Shown piece by piece: positions 1 through 8,017 of a stretch of 64,000 bases of DNA. Location of the stretch: contig NZ_CBDDRA010000023.1 in the NCBI RefSeq assembly GCF_965232925.1, forward strand, positions 10,424-74,423, written 5' to 3'. Origin of the DNA: Tumidithrix helvetica. GTDB taxonomy: Bacteria > Cyanobacteriota > Cyanobacteriia > Pseudanabaenales > Pseudanabaenaceae. Positions within the stretch are counted from its first letter, which is position 1, and every line of letters begins with the position of its first letter. The notes below the pieces were generated by a model that made no database searches, was not told where the DNA came from, and saw only the letters and a list, made by a program, of their open reading frames with translations. The translations under genes and the position numbers were made by a program.

Positions 1-73
1 CTATTTATTCTTCTGTTTTGCCAGAAAAATCAAGGTATTAAGGAATGTCAGAACGGATTCGTTACTCTGACTT

Positions 74-934
74 TCAGGTAATTCTCTGCTCAGCCACAAA
101 AGTTAGACCCATCCATTCCCCCTGGGCATTGTAGCTGCGAATTATGCGTTGGTGCAGATCGGGTTGCACGAGCCAAGAAACCGCGAGGCGAAATGGTTGG
201 CCGAGTCTAAGGTGGGTGGGAGAAGTAGAGGAACTGCTATCGGGTAGAAATAGCGTCTGAATTGAGAGATTACCTGACATCGAGCCTGGTTCAAAGTTGA
301 GGATATTGGGATTGGACTCATGGATGGTGGCGATCGAGGTAATTGCAGGAATAGAAGGATCGCTTCCCATCCTTAAGGTCATGCTCACTTGTCGATCCTG
401 CTGGCTCCAAGCGCTGGCAGTTGGATAAATCTCCGATCGCCAATCAGGATAGATCGTAACCGCTTCTCCCTGCCAATGTCCTAGTAGAGATTCCAAGTTT
501 AGTGGTGGTCGCTCTGGGATATCGCTCTCAGGTAAGCGCTCGCGAATCAAGGTTAAACTATCTAGGTTCCCTTCTTTGTTAAAGAGTTGTACCAACCGCA
601 GGCGACGGGTACGATCGATCGATCCAAATTCAGCACCAAACTCAGATTGAAAACCTAGTTGTATCGATCCCTGAGAGAAGGCTCCATTCTCAAAAAGCAA
701 TATATTTCGACCTAAAGACGAGTAGGTTAAGACTTTCTCTTGGGTGCGATCGGGATAAAACTGACGAATGGTTTGCTGAATCGTTTTGCGATCGTCTAAT
801 CCTTCTAGAATCGTTTCGCTTTTGATATCTTCTCTAAGCTCACCTTGAGGTGATAATCGCGTGAATGAGCCTTGCCAGCAGCCAAGATTGAGTAATAAGC
901 ATTCCCACTGAGTTAAACCTTTGAGTGTTGTCAT
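74..934 (-). CDS. DUF3598 family protein (calycin-like)
   Basis: A 286-residue protein recognised as the cyanobacterial DUF3598 family, which is predicted to adopt a lipocalin/calycin-like beta-barrel fold. The sequence shows two related halves, each opening with a Trp-Gln-Gly motif (CWQGSF near residue 19 and HWQGEA near residue 152), which fits a duplicated barrel. There is no signal peptide or membrane segment, so it should be cytoplasmic. No catalytic residues can be named, and its ligand and role are unknown. It stands alone, separated from hisG by a GC-rich dispersed repeat. Family call is fairly sure; function is not. Confidence 0.8.
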   Translation of the reverse strand: MTTLKGLTQWECLLLNLGCWQGSFTRLSPQGELREDIKSETILEGLDDRKTIQQTIRQFYPDRTQEKVLTYSSLGRNILLFENGAFSQGSIQLGFQSEFGAEFGSIDRTRRLRLVQLFNKEGNLDSLTLIRERLPESDIPERPPLNLESLLGHWQGEAVTIYPDWRSEIYPTASAWSQQDRQVSMTLRMGSDPSIPAITSIATIHESNPNILNFEPGSMSGNLSIQTLFLPDSSSSTSPTHLRLGQPFRLAVSWLVQPDLHQRIIRSYNAQGEWMGLTFVAEQRIT

Positions 935-973
935 AAGCTTGAGAATTCTATCTCTACTATAGATATAAGTCGG

Positions 974-1085
974 GCTTCCCCCCTTTAATCCCCCATTTGT
1001 AAGGGGGAAGATCGGAAATTTAATTCCCTCCCCTGCCCTGCGGGAATTCGCTTCGCGGCTGGTAAAAGGGGAGGGCTAGGGTGGG
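974..1085. repeat. GC-rich dispersed repeat, copy 1
   Basis: A non-coding block with runs of C, a short inverted pair (CTTCCCCC ... GGGGGAAG) and the core CCCTGCGGGAATTCGCTTCG followed by CGGCTGGTAAAAGGGGAGGG. A closely similar block lies at about 33508-33617 in the same order, so this is a dispersed repeat. Both copies can fold back on themselves. It lies between two minus-strand genes (hisG stop side and the DUF3598 start side). Confidence 0.8.
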
Positions 1086-1095
1086 CTAATTCCAT

Positions 1096-1749
1096 CTATT
1101 TTGCGATCGCTTCGCTCCCAATCGCAAACCGCACCTTATCGATTAATGTATTAAATTCATCAGAATAGAGGCGATAGCTGAGTGGATGGGCAATCAGTCG
1201 GGCTGTACTTTCAAATAGGACTTCAATTTCCACCAGACCATTTTCCTTAAGCGTGCGCCCAGTCGAGACTAAATCGACGATCGCTTCTGCCATACCCGTA
1301 ATTGGGCCAAGTTCCACCGAGCCATAGAGCGGAATAATTTCTACGGGTAAATCTAAGCTTTGGAAATATTCCCGCGCGCAACGCACTGACTTAGAAGCAA
1401 CGCGGCAATGGGGTGGTAACTCTAACGCCGAGGTAAATCGGCTAGCCTCTGAGACAGCGACCGACATCCGACATTTGCCAAAGCCTAAATCGACTAAACA
1501 AGCAACCTTAGGTAATTTTTCACGTAAGACATCTTCACCCACAATGCCTATTTGTGCCTGCCCATATTCAACGTAAACAGGAACATCCTGCGCTCTCACC
1601 AGCAAAGCCTTTGCCGAGCCAGTGGGGTCAGCGATCTGTAACTGGCGACTGGACGGATCGAGAAAAGCACTAAAATCCAAGCCAACAGACTTTAGTAAGC
1701 TAATCGAATCTTTGAGTAGCGATCCTTTGGGTAAAGCGAAGGTAAACAT
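1096..1749 (-). CDS. hisG: ATP phosphoribosyltransferase, short form (HisG)
   Basis: First enzyme of histidine biosynthesis: condenses ATP and PRPP to phosphoribosyl-ATP. At 217 residues it is the short form (HisG-S), which lacks the C-terminal regulatory domain and in known systems needs the HisZ subunit; hisZ is not in this window. Visible features are the N-terminal ALPKGSLL stretch and the PRPP-binding region ELGPITGMAEAIVDLVSTGR near residues 147-166. The ATG start at 1749 gives the expected N-terminus. The 120 bases upstream hold tandem heptamer repeats, not another gene. Cytoplasmic; high confidence. Confidence 0.95.
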   Translation of the reverse strand: MFTFALPKGSLLKDSISLLKSVGLDFSAFLDPSSRQLQIADPTGSAKALLVRAQDVPVYVEYGQAQIGIVGEDVLREKLPKVACLVDLGFGKCRMSVAVSEASRFTSALELPPHCRVASKSVRCAREYFQSLDLPVEIIPLYGSVELGPITGMAEAIVDLVSTGRTLKENGLVEIEVLFESTARLIAHPLSYRLYSDEFNTLIDKVRFAIGSEAIAK

Positions 1750-1775
1750 AAAAAGGTAAAAGGTAAGGGGTGAGA

Positions 1776-1808
1776 GGTTATCGGTTATCGGTTATCGGCT
1801 ATCGGTAT
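1776..1808. repeat. Short tandem heptamer repeat (GGTTATC)
   Basis: Three perfect GGTTATC units (1776-1796), then GGCTATC and a partial unit. A second set of degenerate CTGACAACTGACAACTAA-type repeats follows at about 1836-1870. This resembles the short tandemly repeated repetitive sequences common between cyanobacterial genes. It separates hisG from the PiT transporter. Confidence 0.8.
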
Positions 1809-1872
1809 TTTGGGATTAACACTGAAAACCGATCGCTGACAACTGACAACTAAATAACTGACAACTAATAAC

Positions 1873-3075
1873 CTATTCTGTCAGCATCGATAGCAGTTTG
1901 AATAACCCTGCCGCTAAAATCGCCGCAGCAGGAATTGTGATTAACCATGCCATCACTACTTTTTTCATTACGCCCCAATCGATCGCATTGGTTCCAGTGT
2001 TGAGTCTTTTGGCTAAACCAACCCCCAAGACGGCTCCAACTAAGGCATGGGTTGATGACACAGATAGGCTGAGGCTAGAGGCAAGCAAGACCGTAACTGC
2101 GGTTGATAGCTCCGCAGCAAACCCACTTTGCGGCTCGATCGCGGTGATCTCAGAGCCAACCGTAGCAATTACTTTTCTACCGAAAATACTTAATCCCAGC
2201 ACAATGCCCATGCCGCCCAAAACTAGGAGCCATAGGGGAATCGTTAATTCTTGAGACTGTAAAGCTGTACCGTTTGTGACGATCGCCACTGCCACCGCTA
2301 AGGGTGCGATCGCATTGCCGACATCATTAGAACCATGGGCGAAGGCAACAGAACCAGCACTCAAAATTTGCAATTGCCCAAATACTGGGGTCATGCCTTC
2401 TTTACTTTTGTGCCATAGCCTGAGGGTCAAACCAGAAACCGCGATTGCCCCAAGCCCAAAACCCACTATGGGCATTGCAAACCGATCGCCTAAACCGCGA
2501 TCGATATGATTCACAGATAGTCCCATTAACCCCAATGTCCCGACACTGAGCCAAGGTATCCATTCAGATAGGGTGCTAGACGATATCCAAGTGTGCATAA
2601 AGGTAAGCAGCAAAAAGCTAATCGTGCCACTAACTAAGGGTGTGATCAACCAAGCCAAACTCAGAATCCCGATTTGATGCCAGTAAATTGCTTGAATTCC
2701 TTGGGCTATGCAGCCAAACCCCACCAAGGCCCCAATAATGGCATGGGAAGAAGCCACAGGTAAGCCTTTCCAGTTAGCAAAGTTGAGCCAAATCGCACAG
2801 GCTAACATGACTGTTCCCATGCCCAACAGTAGTTGATTGGGGTCAGCACGAAATACTTCTGGCGAGACCACACCTGTGGCGATCGCATTGGTAACACGAT
2901 GCCCAAAAAGAGATGCCCCAGTAAACTCGGCGATCCCCGCTAAAGCGATCGCTTTTCTAAGGGACAAGGTTCCCGACCCCACAGAGGTTCCCATCGAGTT
3001 GGCGACATCATTTGCGCCGAGCATGGCTGCTAAGTAAACCGCCAAAAGGATCAGGAAAAAAAGCGCAAAGGACAT
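1873..3075 (-). CDS. Inorganic phosphate transporter, PiT family
   Basis: A 400-residue integral membrane protein of the PiT (PF01384) family, ion-coupled phosphate (in some members sulfate) permeases of the inner membrane. Both family signatures are visible: GANDVANSMGTSVGSGTL near residue 20 and AHGSNDVGNAIAPL near residue 246, which mark the two inverted halves. About ten hydrophobic segments are present. It begins 5 bp after the stop of the START-like gene on the same strand, so the two are probably co-transcribed. No Pho box was identified. Substrate is inferred from the family. Confidence 0.93.
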   Translation of the reverse strand: MSFALFFLILLAVYLAAMLGANDVANSMGTSVGSGTLSLRKAIALAGIAEFTGASLFGHRVTNAIATGVVSPEVFRADPNQLLLGMGTVMLACAIWLNFANWKGLPVASSHAIIGALVGFGCIAQGIQAIYWHQIGILSLAWLITPLVSGTISFLLLTFMHTWISSSTLSEWIPWLSVGTLGLMGLSVNHIDRGLGDRFAMPIVGFGLGAIAVSGLTLRLWHKSKEGMTPVFGQLQILSAGSVAFAHGSNDVGNAIAPLAVAVAIVTNGTALQSQELTIPLWLLVLGGMGIVLGLSIFGRKVIATVGSEITAIEPQSGFAAELSTAVTVLLASSLSLSVSSTHALVGAVLGVGLAKRLNTGTNAIDWGVMKKVVMAWLITIPAAAILAAGLFKLLSMLTE

Positions 3076-3080
3076 TCGTG

Positions 3081-3824
3081 CTAACGCCGACTAATCTCTT
3101 CACCGATCGCAGCTAAGGTTTCTCTTAGAGAAGCTTTAAAGATTTGATAAAAAACATCTGCGGGTGTGGAGTCGTTGGGTTGAACGTTTACCGTATAGGT
3201 AATCAGCACCTGGGTTGGGGGTTGACGCGGTACGACAGAAACAGGTTCGATCAGCCAAGAGCCTGTGAGCCCTGCTAGATCGCCACTGATCAAACTAAAA
3301 TCAATCTGTTTCTGATTTGCCTCTGTAATTGCCAATTTGGTGCGAGAGGTAATTGTGGTCAAAAAGACTTGGCGCTGATCGACCTGCTCCACCACCTTGC
3401 GATCGCCATTATTCTCTAGTACGCGACTAGAAGCCATGTTGGGAATAAAGTTGGCAAGGTTGCCGTAGTCTGTAAGCACATTCCAGGCGGTAGGTACAGA
3501 AGCATTGACCAAAATTCTTGCAACATACTGACCGCGATCGCCTGTTACCACCACCATGCCCTTGCGGAGGGCGTCCCGTTGAATTGGCGGTAACACATCG
3601 ACTGGGCCATCAAAAAATTGAGCCTGTGCGGGTAATGCACTCGTAGCACCGCAGACAATTGCGAGAACTGTGACGCAAGTTAGGCTAACTTGTTTAAATG
3701 TACGAGTGAGTCTATTCACCCTAGAGGGATGACCCTGAAATTCGATCGGAGATTTGGTGGGAATCACTAGGTTTCGATCTAGGCTTTGATTTGGGGTTCG
3801 ATCTAGATTTAGGTTCCTTGGCAT
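3081..3824 (-). CDS. Exported SRPBCC/START-like (polyketide cyclase-type) protein
   Basis: About 247 residues. After a basic stretch comes a hydrophobic export signal (VSLTCVTVLAIVCG...LPAQAQ) and then an SRPBCC-type domain with the typical VPTAWNVLTDYGNLANFIP segment. Such domains bind hydrophobic ligands; in cyanobacteria proteins of this type are annotated cyclase/dehydrase. I chose ATG 3824 rather than the longer frame to 3908 because the longer one would overlap the divergent trpF and adds no conserved sequence. It is immediately upstream of the PiT gene (5 bp gap). Ligand unknown. Confidence 0.8.
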   Translation of the reverse strand: MPRNLNLDRTPNQSLDRNLVIPTKSPIEFQGHPSRVNRLTRTFKQVSLTCVTVLAIVCGATSALPAQAQFFDGPVDVLPPIQRDALRKGMVVVTGDRGQYVARILVNASVPTAWNVLTDYGNLANFIPNMASSRVLENNGDRKVVEQVDQRQVFLTTITSRTKLAITEANQKQIDFSLISGDLAGLTGSWLIEPVSVVPRQPPTQVLITYTVNVQPNDSTPADVFYQIFKASLRETLAAIGEEISRR

Positions 3825-3852
3825 TTCGCTTTTCACGGGTACTCTCAAGATT

Positions 3853-4500
3853 ATGTACGTCAAAATTTGTGGAATTACGCAGCTAGAACAGGGCTTAGCG
3901 ATCGCCAAGATGGGAGCTAGCTGTTTGGGATTTATTTGTGTACCCTCATCGCCACGCTACATTGATTCTAAGCAAATTCGTCTAATTACCGACAAACTGC
4001 CTTTTAGTGTAGATCGGGTTGGCGTATTCATGGGTGTAAGTGTAGATACAAGCGTTGATGAAATTTGCCAAGTTGTCCGACAGTCAGGATTGAGTGGTAT
4101 ACAGCTCCATGGTAACGAATCTCCTGAATTTTGCCGCGAAATTAAAACGAAGTTACCCGATCGCCAATTGATTAAAGCCCTCAATATTCGATCGCCACAG
4201 GAATTAACGCGGGTCGATGCCTATAGTAACTACGTAGATGCGATCTTACTGGATGCATACGATCCCAAACTGGCGGGTGGTACGGGTAAAACCCTTGACT
4301 GGCAAATGCTCGCGTCATTTCGCCCTCCCTGTCCTTGGTGGCTGGCTGGGGGCTTGTCACCTGAAAATATTATGAATGCTTTATCCCAAGTTTCGCCCGA
4401 TGGTGTAGATGTATCGAGCGGTGTCGAGCGATCGCCTGGAGACAAAGATCTAGAGCGTGTAAAGAATTTTATTGAGGCTGTCAAAAAGTCAAACGACTAA
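3853..4500 (+). CDS. trpF: Phosphoribosylanthranilate isomerase (TrpF)
   Basis: Catalyses the Amadori rearrangement of N-(5'-phosphoribosyl)anthranilate in tryptophan biosynthesis. The 215-residue TIM barrel shows the start MYVKICGIT with the catalytic Cys, GVFMG, QLHGNE, the catalytic Asp in ILLDA (about residue 135), GGTGKTLDW and the phosphate-binding LAGGLSPENI and GVDVSSGVE loops. It is divergent from the SRPBCC gene with only 28 bp between starts, so the promoters must be packed into or overlap that gap. Monofunctional, as usual in cyanobacteria. Confidence 0.96.
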   Translation: MYVKICGITQLEQGLAIAKMGASCLGFICVPSSPRYIDSKQIRLITDKLPFSVDRVGVFMGVSVDTSVDEICQVVRQSGLSGIQLHGNESPEFCREIKTKLPDRQLIKALNIRSPQELTRVDAYSNYVDAILLDAYDPKLAGGTGKTLDWQMLASFRPPCPWWLAGGLSPENIMNALSQVSPDGVDVSSGVERSPGDKDLERVKNFIEAVKKSND

Positions 4501-4515
4501 ATCTCAATTTCTCAA

Positions 4516-4650
4516 TTAATGTTTTAGCAACTCGATTAATACTCTTCCTATAATCCCTCCGAAGGTTGCTGTACCTGAAATCACTCCAGAGGCTTGTGCC
4601 ACCATCTCCCCACTGTAATTAACTAGTACAGCGTGGCATAAGTAAATCGA
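4516..4650 (-). pseudogene. C-terminal fragment of a small Gly-rich membrane protein
   Basis: The minus strand holds 44 open codons ending VSGVISGTATFGG-like sequence: visible pieces are LVNYSGEMVAQASG and TFGGIIGRVLIELLKH before the stop. They align with the tail of the broken gene at 5912-6180 (IINYSWETLG and AATYGKITGRSLIDLLKK). There is an in-frame stop just upstream and no convincing start or ribosome-binding site. I read it as the 3' end of a decayed paralogue of the cyanobacterial repeat proteins that end in a GAxYGxITGxxLxxLL motif. The family link is by eye. Confidence 0.55.
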
Positions 4651-4680
4651 CTATTTAAAATTTCAGACATCAGACACTAT

Positions 4681-4785
4681 GTACACGATCACTACTCAAT
4701 GGCGCATGGATTTCCGCCACGGTGTACTAGCTTGCTCCTAACAGCATGCAAAAATAAGCTTCTTACTGAGTATGATCGTGGACAT
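4681..4785. repeat. Imperfect inverted repeat flanking a 65-bp core
   Basis: The left arm GTACACGATCACTACTCAAT (4681-4700) and the right arm ACTGAGTATGATCGTGGAC (4767-4785) are imperfect reverse complements. No open frame in between is convincing. It lies directly after the 3' end of the FkbM gene, so it could act as a transcription end, or be the edge of a small inserted element. Confidence 0.4.
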
Positions 4786-4805
4786 TATTTAAGTAGAAAC
4801 TTGTG

Positions 4806-5678
4806 TTAGCTATTTGAATCTACTTCAGCATATATTGTCAAAACCCCTCGACTAGGAAGAGATTCGATGTTTTCCCATTTTCCGTTTCTAGTCAACGTGC
4901 TGAATTTATATTTGAAGTCTTTTAGGAGTTTAACTAAAGCTTCAAACTGATTAATTTCTGATTCTTTGTATCTAGATGGGGAAAATTCAAACAAAAGTTT
5001 TGGTTTGTGCTTGACAATTGTTTCACTCATGCCTAATAGGGCTTTTACTTCTGCCCCTTCAATATCCATCTTTATAAGATCTAACCTAATAAGGTTTTCT
5101 TTCTGAACAAATTTATCTATAGTAATACCTGCTACCTCGATATCACCTATCTCACTACTAGATAATGAACCAGATCCTTGCTCTTGAGGGTTTCGTGGAA
5201 GATTAAATTTTAATATACCTTCATTGTCGGAAACTGCAAAATTCAAGGGGGAAATATTTTTATTGTTACTTAAACAGCAGTTTTTACAAAGTAATTCATA
5301 AACTCTTGGAGATGCTTCAAAAGAAAAAACGTGACCTTTTAATCCAACTCGCTTTGAGGCAATGAGTGAAAAATAGCCTATATTAGCTCCTAGATCCATT
5401 ACTACATCATCTAGATTTATAGAGTGGGTAAATTTTCTTGTCTCATATCTTTCATATTCGCCAAGAAAATACATGTACGATTGGATTCTTTCAAATATGT
5501 CAACAAATATTGGTATATCATTATCAACCGTAGCTTGACGCATAGTACCTTCAGAAAAATTCAGGGATTTTCTAATATAATCTACGATTCTTTCCTTACC
5601 TTTTCGGATTGGAATTAGCTTTATAAGTTTTAGAGACAATTCTTCTAGAAAGATTTGAATTGGCGTTGTTGTATTCAT
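4806..5678 (-). CDS. FkbM family methyltransferase
   Basis: A 290-residue SAM-dependent methyltransferase of the FkbM type (PF05050), often found in glycan or O-antigen modification loci. It shows the SAM-binding motif DLGANIGYFSLIASKRVG near residue 105, the acidic loop FSFEAS, and the post-II motif KMDIEGAE near residue 203. The gene is visibly more AT-rich than its neighbours, has almost no HIP1 sites, and lies between fragments of membrane-protein genes, which suggests horizontal acquisition. No other glycan gene adjoins it, so the substrate cannot be inferred. Cytoplasmic. Confidence 0.88.
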   Translation of the reverse strand: MNTTTPIQIFLEELSLKLIKLIPIRKGKERIVDYIRKSLNFSEGTMRQATVDNDIPIFVDIFERIQSYMYFLGEYERYETRKFTHSINLDDVVMDLGANIGYFSLIASKRVGLKGHVFSFEASPRVYELLCKNCCLSNNKNISPLNFAVSDNEGILKFNLPRNPQEQGSGSLSSSEIGDIEVAGITIDKFVQKENLIRLDLIKMDIEGAEVKALLGMSETIVKHKPKLLFEFSPSRYKESEINQFEALVKLLKDFKYKFSTLTRNGKWENIESLPSRGVLTIYAEVDSNS

Positions 5679-5740
5679 GGAATCTTGTTTCCTCTTGGGT
5701 AACTGATCAGCGCAATAAGCAGAGTGTAATTGAGAATTAG

Positions 5741-5872
5741 TTAAGATAGCTTGTCTTTATTTATAGGGTAATTATCACTTAGATCTTGAAAAAGCCTAAA
5801 GCTTACAAAAACACCGATGTTACTGCCAAGCGTTGTTGCAAATACCCATTTAATCCAAAAACTTTCATTCAC
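5741..5872 (-). pseudogene. N-terminal fragment, small membrane protein (WIKWVFATTLG)
   Basis: A 43-codon frame starting at GTG 5872: VNESFWIKWVFATTLGSNIG then a hydrophobic stretch, ending at TAA 5741. The opening WxKWVxAxxxG is typical of cyanobacterial glycine-rich membrane proteins whose C-terminal motif is seen at 4516-4650 and 5912-5990. It ends 62 bp before the FkbM start. I infer that it is the 5' part of a gene whose 3' part now lies beyond FkbM. It could instead be a short real ORF; no strong ribosome-binding site is visible. Confidence 0.45.
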
Positions 5873-5911
5873 TGCAATCTAGGATATCTGCAAATCTTCT
5901 TTTTGTTTAAA

Positions 5912-6180
5912 TTACTTTTTTAGGAGATCAATCAATGATCTTCCTGTAATTTTGCCATAGGTTGCTGCACCTGCTATTCCTCCCGTGATCGCCCCGCCCT
6001 ACCCAGAAGCAACATCCCCAAAGTCTCCCATGAGTAATTAATTATCGCGCCAACAACAATCCAAACTAAAACAAAACATAAGCATCCTACGATCGCCAAG
6101 CTAATTAGCCCCCCTAAAGTTTCTAGCACCCACTGCCAAACCTTTGCTTGCCCCAGTACCCTACCTTGAGCAATTCCCAT
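5912..6180 (-). pseudogene. Frameshifted Gly-rich membrane protein gene
   Basis: From ATG 6180 the frame reads GIAQGRVLGQAKVWQWVLE, a hydrophobic helix, then IINYSWETLGMLLLG, after which it runs out to a stop at 5974. Shifting frame at the G-rich run near 5990-6000 restores GGAITGGIAGAATYGKITG and RSLIDLLKK to a stop at 5912, which is homologous to the fragment at 4516-4650. The gene is therefore probably inactivated by an indel in the G-run and is also missing its N-terminal part (in-frame stop upstream). A sequencing error in the G-run is the alternative. Confidence 0.6.
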
Positions 6181-6270
6181 CCCGATAAATCCTTGCGATC
6201 GAGGCTGCGGTTTGAATCATAAGCTGCAATAATTAGAGCAAAATAAAACATTTCGTTAAGGTAATTAAAT

Positions 6271-6411
6271 ATGGATATTGATTTAAGACCAGTACTAGTC
6301 TTAGGCCCAATTGTTCTAGTAATTGGCTGGGCAGCTTTTAACATCGGCAAGGCTGTAATCAGTGGTGAAGCTTCCCTATTTGGTAGTAGAGGCAACAACC
6401 CATTTAAGTAA
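6271..6411 (+). CDS. psbY: PsbY-like small photosystem II protein
   Basis: A 46-residue single-helix protein, too short for most length cut-offs. The helix PVLVLGPIVLVIGWAAFNIG matches the pattern of cyanobacterial PsbY (an Asp/Arg N-terminus, one helix and the conserved GWAxFNIG). PsbY is a peripheral low-molecular-mass subunit of photosystem II near cytochrome b559 in the thylakoid membrane. TTAAGG lies 10 bp before the ATG, and a strong hairpin terminator starts 25 bp after the stop, so it is a single-gene transcript. The C-terminal tail SLFGSRGNNPFK is not one I can match. The identity is by pattern, moderately sure. Confidence 0.72.
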   Translation: MDIDLRPVLVLGPIVLVIGWAAFNIGKAVISGEASLFGSRGNNPFK

Positions 6412-6435
6412 TTGGGCAAATAATTCAATGAGCCA

Positions 6436-6475
6436 AAGGCTGTGGTTAGCATTGCGTTAGTCCTCAGCCTTTTTG
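6436..6475 (+). terminator. Rho-independent terminator after psbY-like gene
   Basis: Arms AAGGCTGTGG (6436-6445) and CCTCAGCCTT (6462-6471) pair with one mismatch, followed by TTTTG. Placed 25 bp after the psbY-like stop. Confidence 0.75.
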
Positions 6476-6744
6476 TTTTAGCTATTTTCTCGTCAGCGAT
6501 CGCGCATACCAGAATATTTCTAAAATCCAGCCAACCGATCGATACCCCTAAGGGCGATTTGGTAGATCGCGCGTAACTCGTAGTATGAGTAGCGATCGCA
6601 ATTCCTAGCAAACTTGATATCAAGCAATTTGAAGCTCAGGCTTAAGAATGATGGATGGCGAGTGAGATGCTAGATTTATGATCGAGATTCTGAGTTGCTT
6701 CAGAGACATTTGTAAACATTCTTTCAGAGTTAAGGTAGCTGTTT
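6476..6744. other. Intergenic region upstream of citrate synthase
   Basis: No gene. The minus-strand open frame here has no family features and few codon-like properties. It should hold the gltA promoter; TTAAGGTAGCTG just before the ATG includes a usable ribosome-binding site (AAGG, 6732-6735). Confidence 0.5.
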
Positions 6745-7890
6745 ATGGCAGTTGGTGAATATAAGCCCGGGTTAGAAGGAGTTCCTGCTACTCAGTCCAA
6801 CATCAGTTACGTAGATGGACTAACGGGGCTACTGGAATATCGGGGTATCCGAATTGAAGACCTATGTAAGTACAGTAGTTTTCTAGAGACAAGCTACCTG
6901 CTCGTATTTGGAGAATTACCTAAAGCACTGCAGCTCAAAGAGTTTGAACATGAAGTCGTGCATCGGCGGCGGATCAAATATCGCATCCGAGATATGATCA
7001 AGTGCTTCCCAGACAACGCCCATCCCATGGATGCGCTTCAGACCTGCGTGTCTGCTTTGGGGATGTTTTACCCCCTCGAAGACTTGCATGATGCCGAATA
7101 TATCTATCAAGCCGCGATTCGGTTATTAGCCAAAGTCCCCACAATGGTGGCAGCATTTCACATGATGCGGCAGGGTAACGATCCAGTCATGCCCAAAGAT
7201 GGTTTGGGTTATGCCGCCAACTTTCTGTATATGCTCAACGAGAAAGTGCCCGATCCGCTGGCTGCCCATGTATTTGATGTTTGTCTTACCTTACATGCCG
7301 AGCATACGGTCAATGCCTCAACCTTTTCGGCTTTGGTGACAGCCTCCACGCTCACAGATCCCTACACGGTTTTAAGCTCGGCGATCGGTACGCTTGCAGG
7401 ACCTCTGCATGGTGGGGCAAATGAAGAAGTCATGAAGATGCTCGAAGAAATCGGCAGCATTGAGAATGTTAAGCCCTTCCTAGAACGCAAAATTGAGCGC
7501 AAGGAAAAAATCATGGGCTTTGGGCATCGCGTCTATAAAGTTAAAGATCCCCGCGCTCCGATTTTGCAAGATCTAGCCCACAAGTTATTCGATCAGTTTG
7601 GTCACGATCGCTACTATGACATCGCCCTAGAACTAGAAAAACAGGCTACCGAAAAACTCTCTGCCAAAGGTATTTACCCAAATGTCGATTTTTACTCGGG
7701 CTTGGTTTACAAGAAACTAGGTATTCCTTTGGACTTATTTACGCCGATTTTTGCGATCGCCCGCGTACCAGGTTGGTTAGCCCACTGGAAAGAACAGCTT
7801 GCGGATAACCGCCTTTTCCGTCCAACTCAGGTTTACACGGGGTTGCACGATATTACTTACACGCCGATTGAAGCAAGGGAACCCACATAA
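6745..7890 (+). CDS. gltA: Citrate synthase
   Basis: Condenses acetyl-CoA and oxaloacetate to citrate, feeding the incomplete cyanobacterial TCA cycle that supplies 2-oxoglutarate for nitrogen assimilation. The 381-residue chain carries the catalytic residues of the family: His222 in GPLHGGANEEV, His261 in MGFGHRVYK and Asp315 in NVDFYSG, plus the AEHTVNAS substrate segment at 185-192. Its length fits the short bacterial (Gram-positive/archaeal-type) form rather than the longer NADH-regulated type. AAGG precedes the ATG. It is monocistronic between psbY-like and the PRC-barrel gene. Cytoplasmic, high confidence. Confidence 0.96.
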   Translation: MAVGEYKPGLEGVPATQSNISYVDGLTGLLEYRGIRIEDLCKYSSFLETSYLLVFGELPKALQLKEFEHEVVHRRRIKYRIRDMIKCFPDNAHPMDALQTCVSALGMFYPLEDLHDAEYIYQAAIRLLAKVPTMVAAFHMMRQGNDPVMPKDGLGYAANFLYMLNEKVPDPLAAHVFDVCLTLHAEHTVNASTFSALVTASTLTDPYTVLSSAIGTLAGPLHGGANEEVMKMLEEIGSIENVKPFLERKIERKEKIMGFGHRVYKVKDPRAPILQDLAHKLFDQFGHDRYYDIALELEKQATEKLSAKGIYPNVDFYSGLVYKKLGIPLDLFTPIFAIARVPGWLAHWKEQLADNRLFRPTQVYTGLHDITYTPIEAREPT

Positions 7891-8017
7891 GTTAAAATAC
7901 CTATTCGGTATCCTCTCACTATTCCCAAGATCCGAGTCTGCTAAAATCAGGTCAGATTTTGTTCGATCTGTTACTCTTTAGTCCCAAAACGGGAAATTTG
8001 ATTATCCCATCACAGCC

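Noticed and set aside
6123..6623. 166-codon minus-strand frame overlapping the psbY-like gene
   Set aside because: It runs through the psbY-like gene and its terminator in antisense and has no protein-like features.
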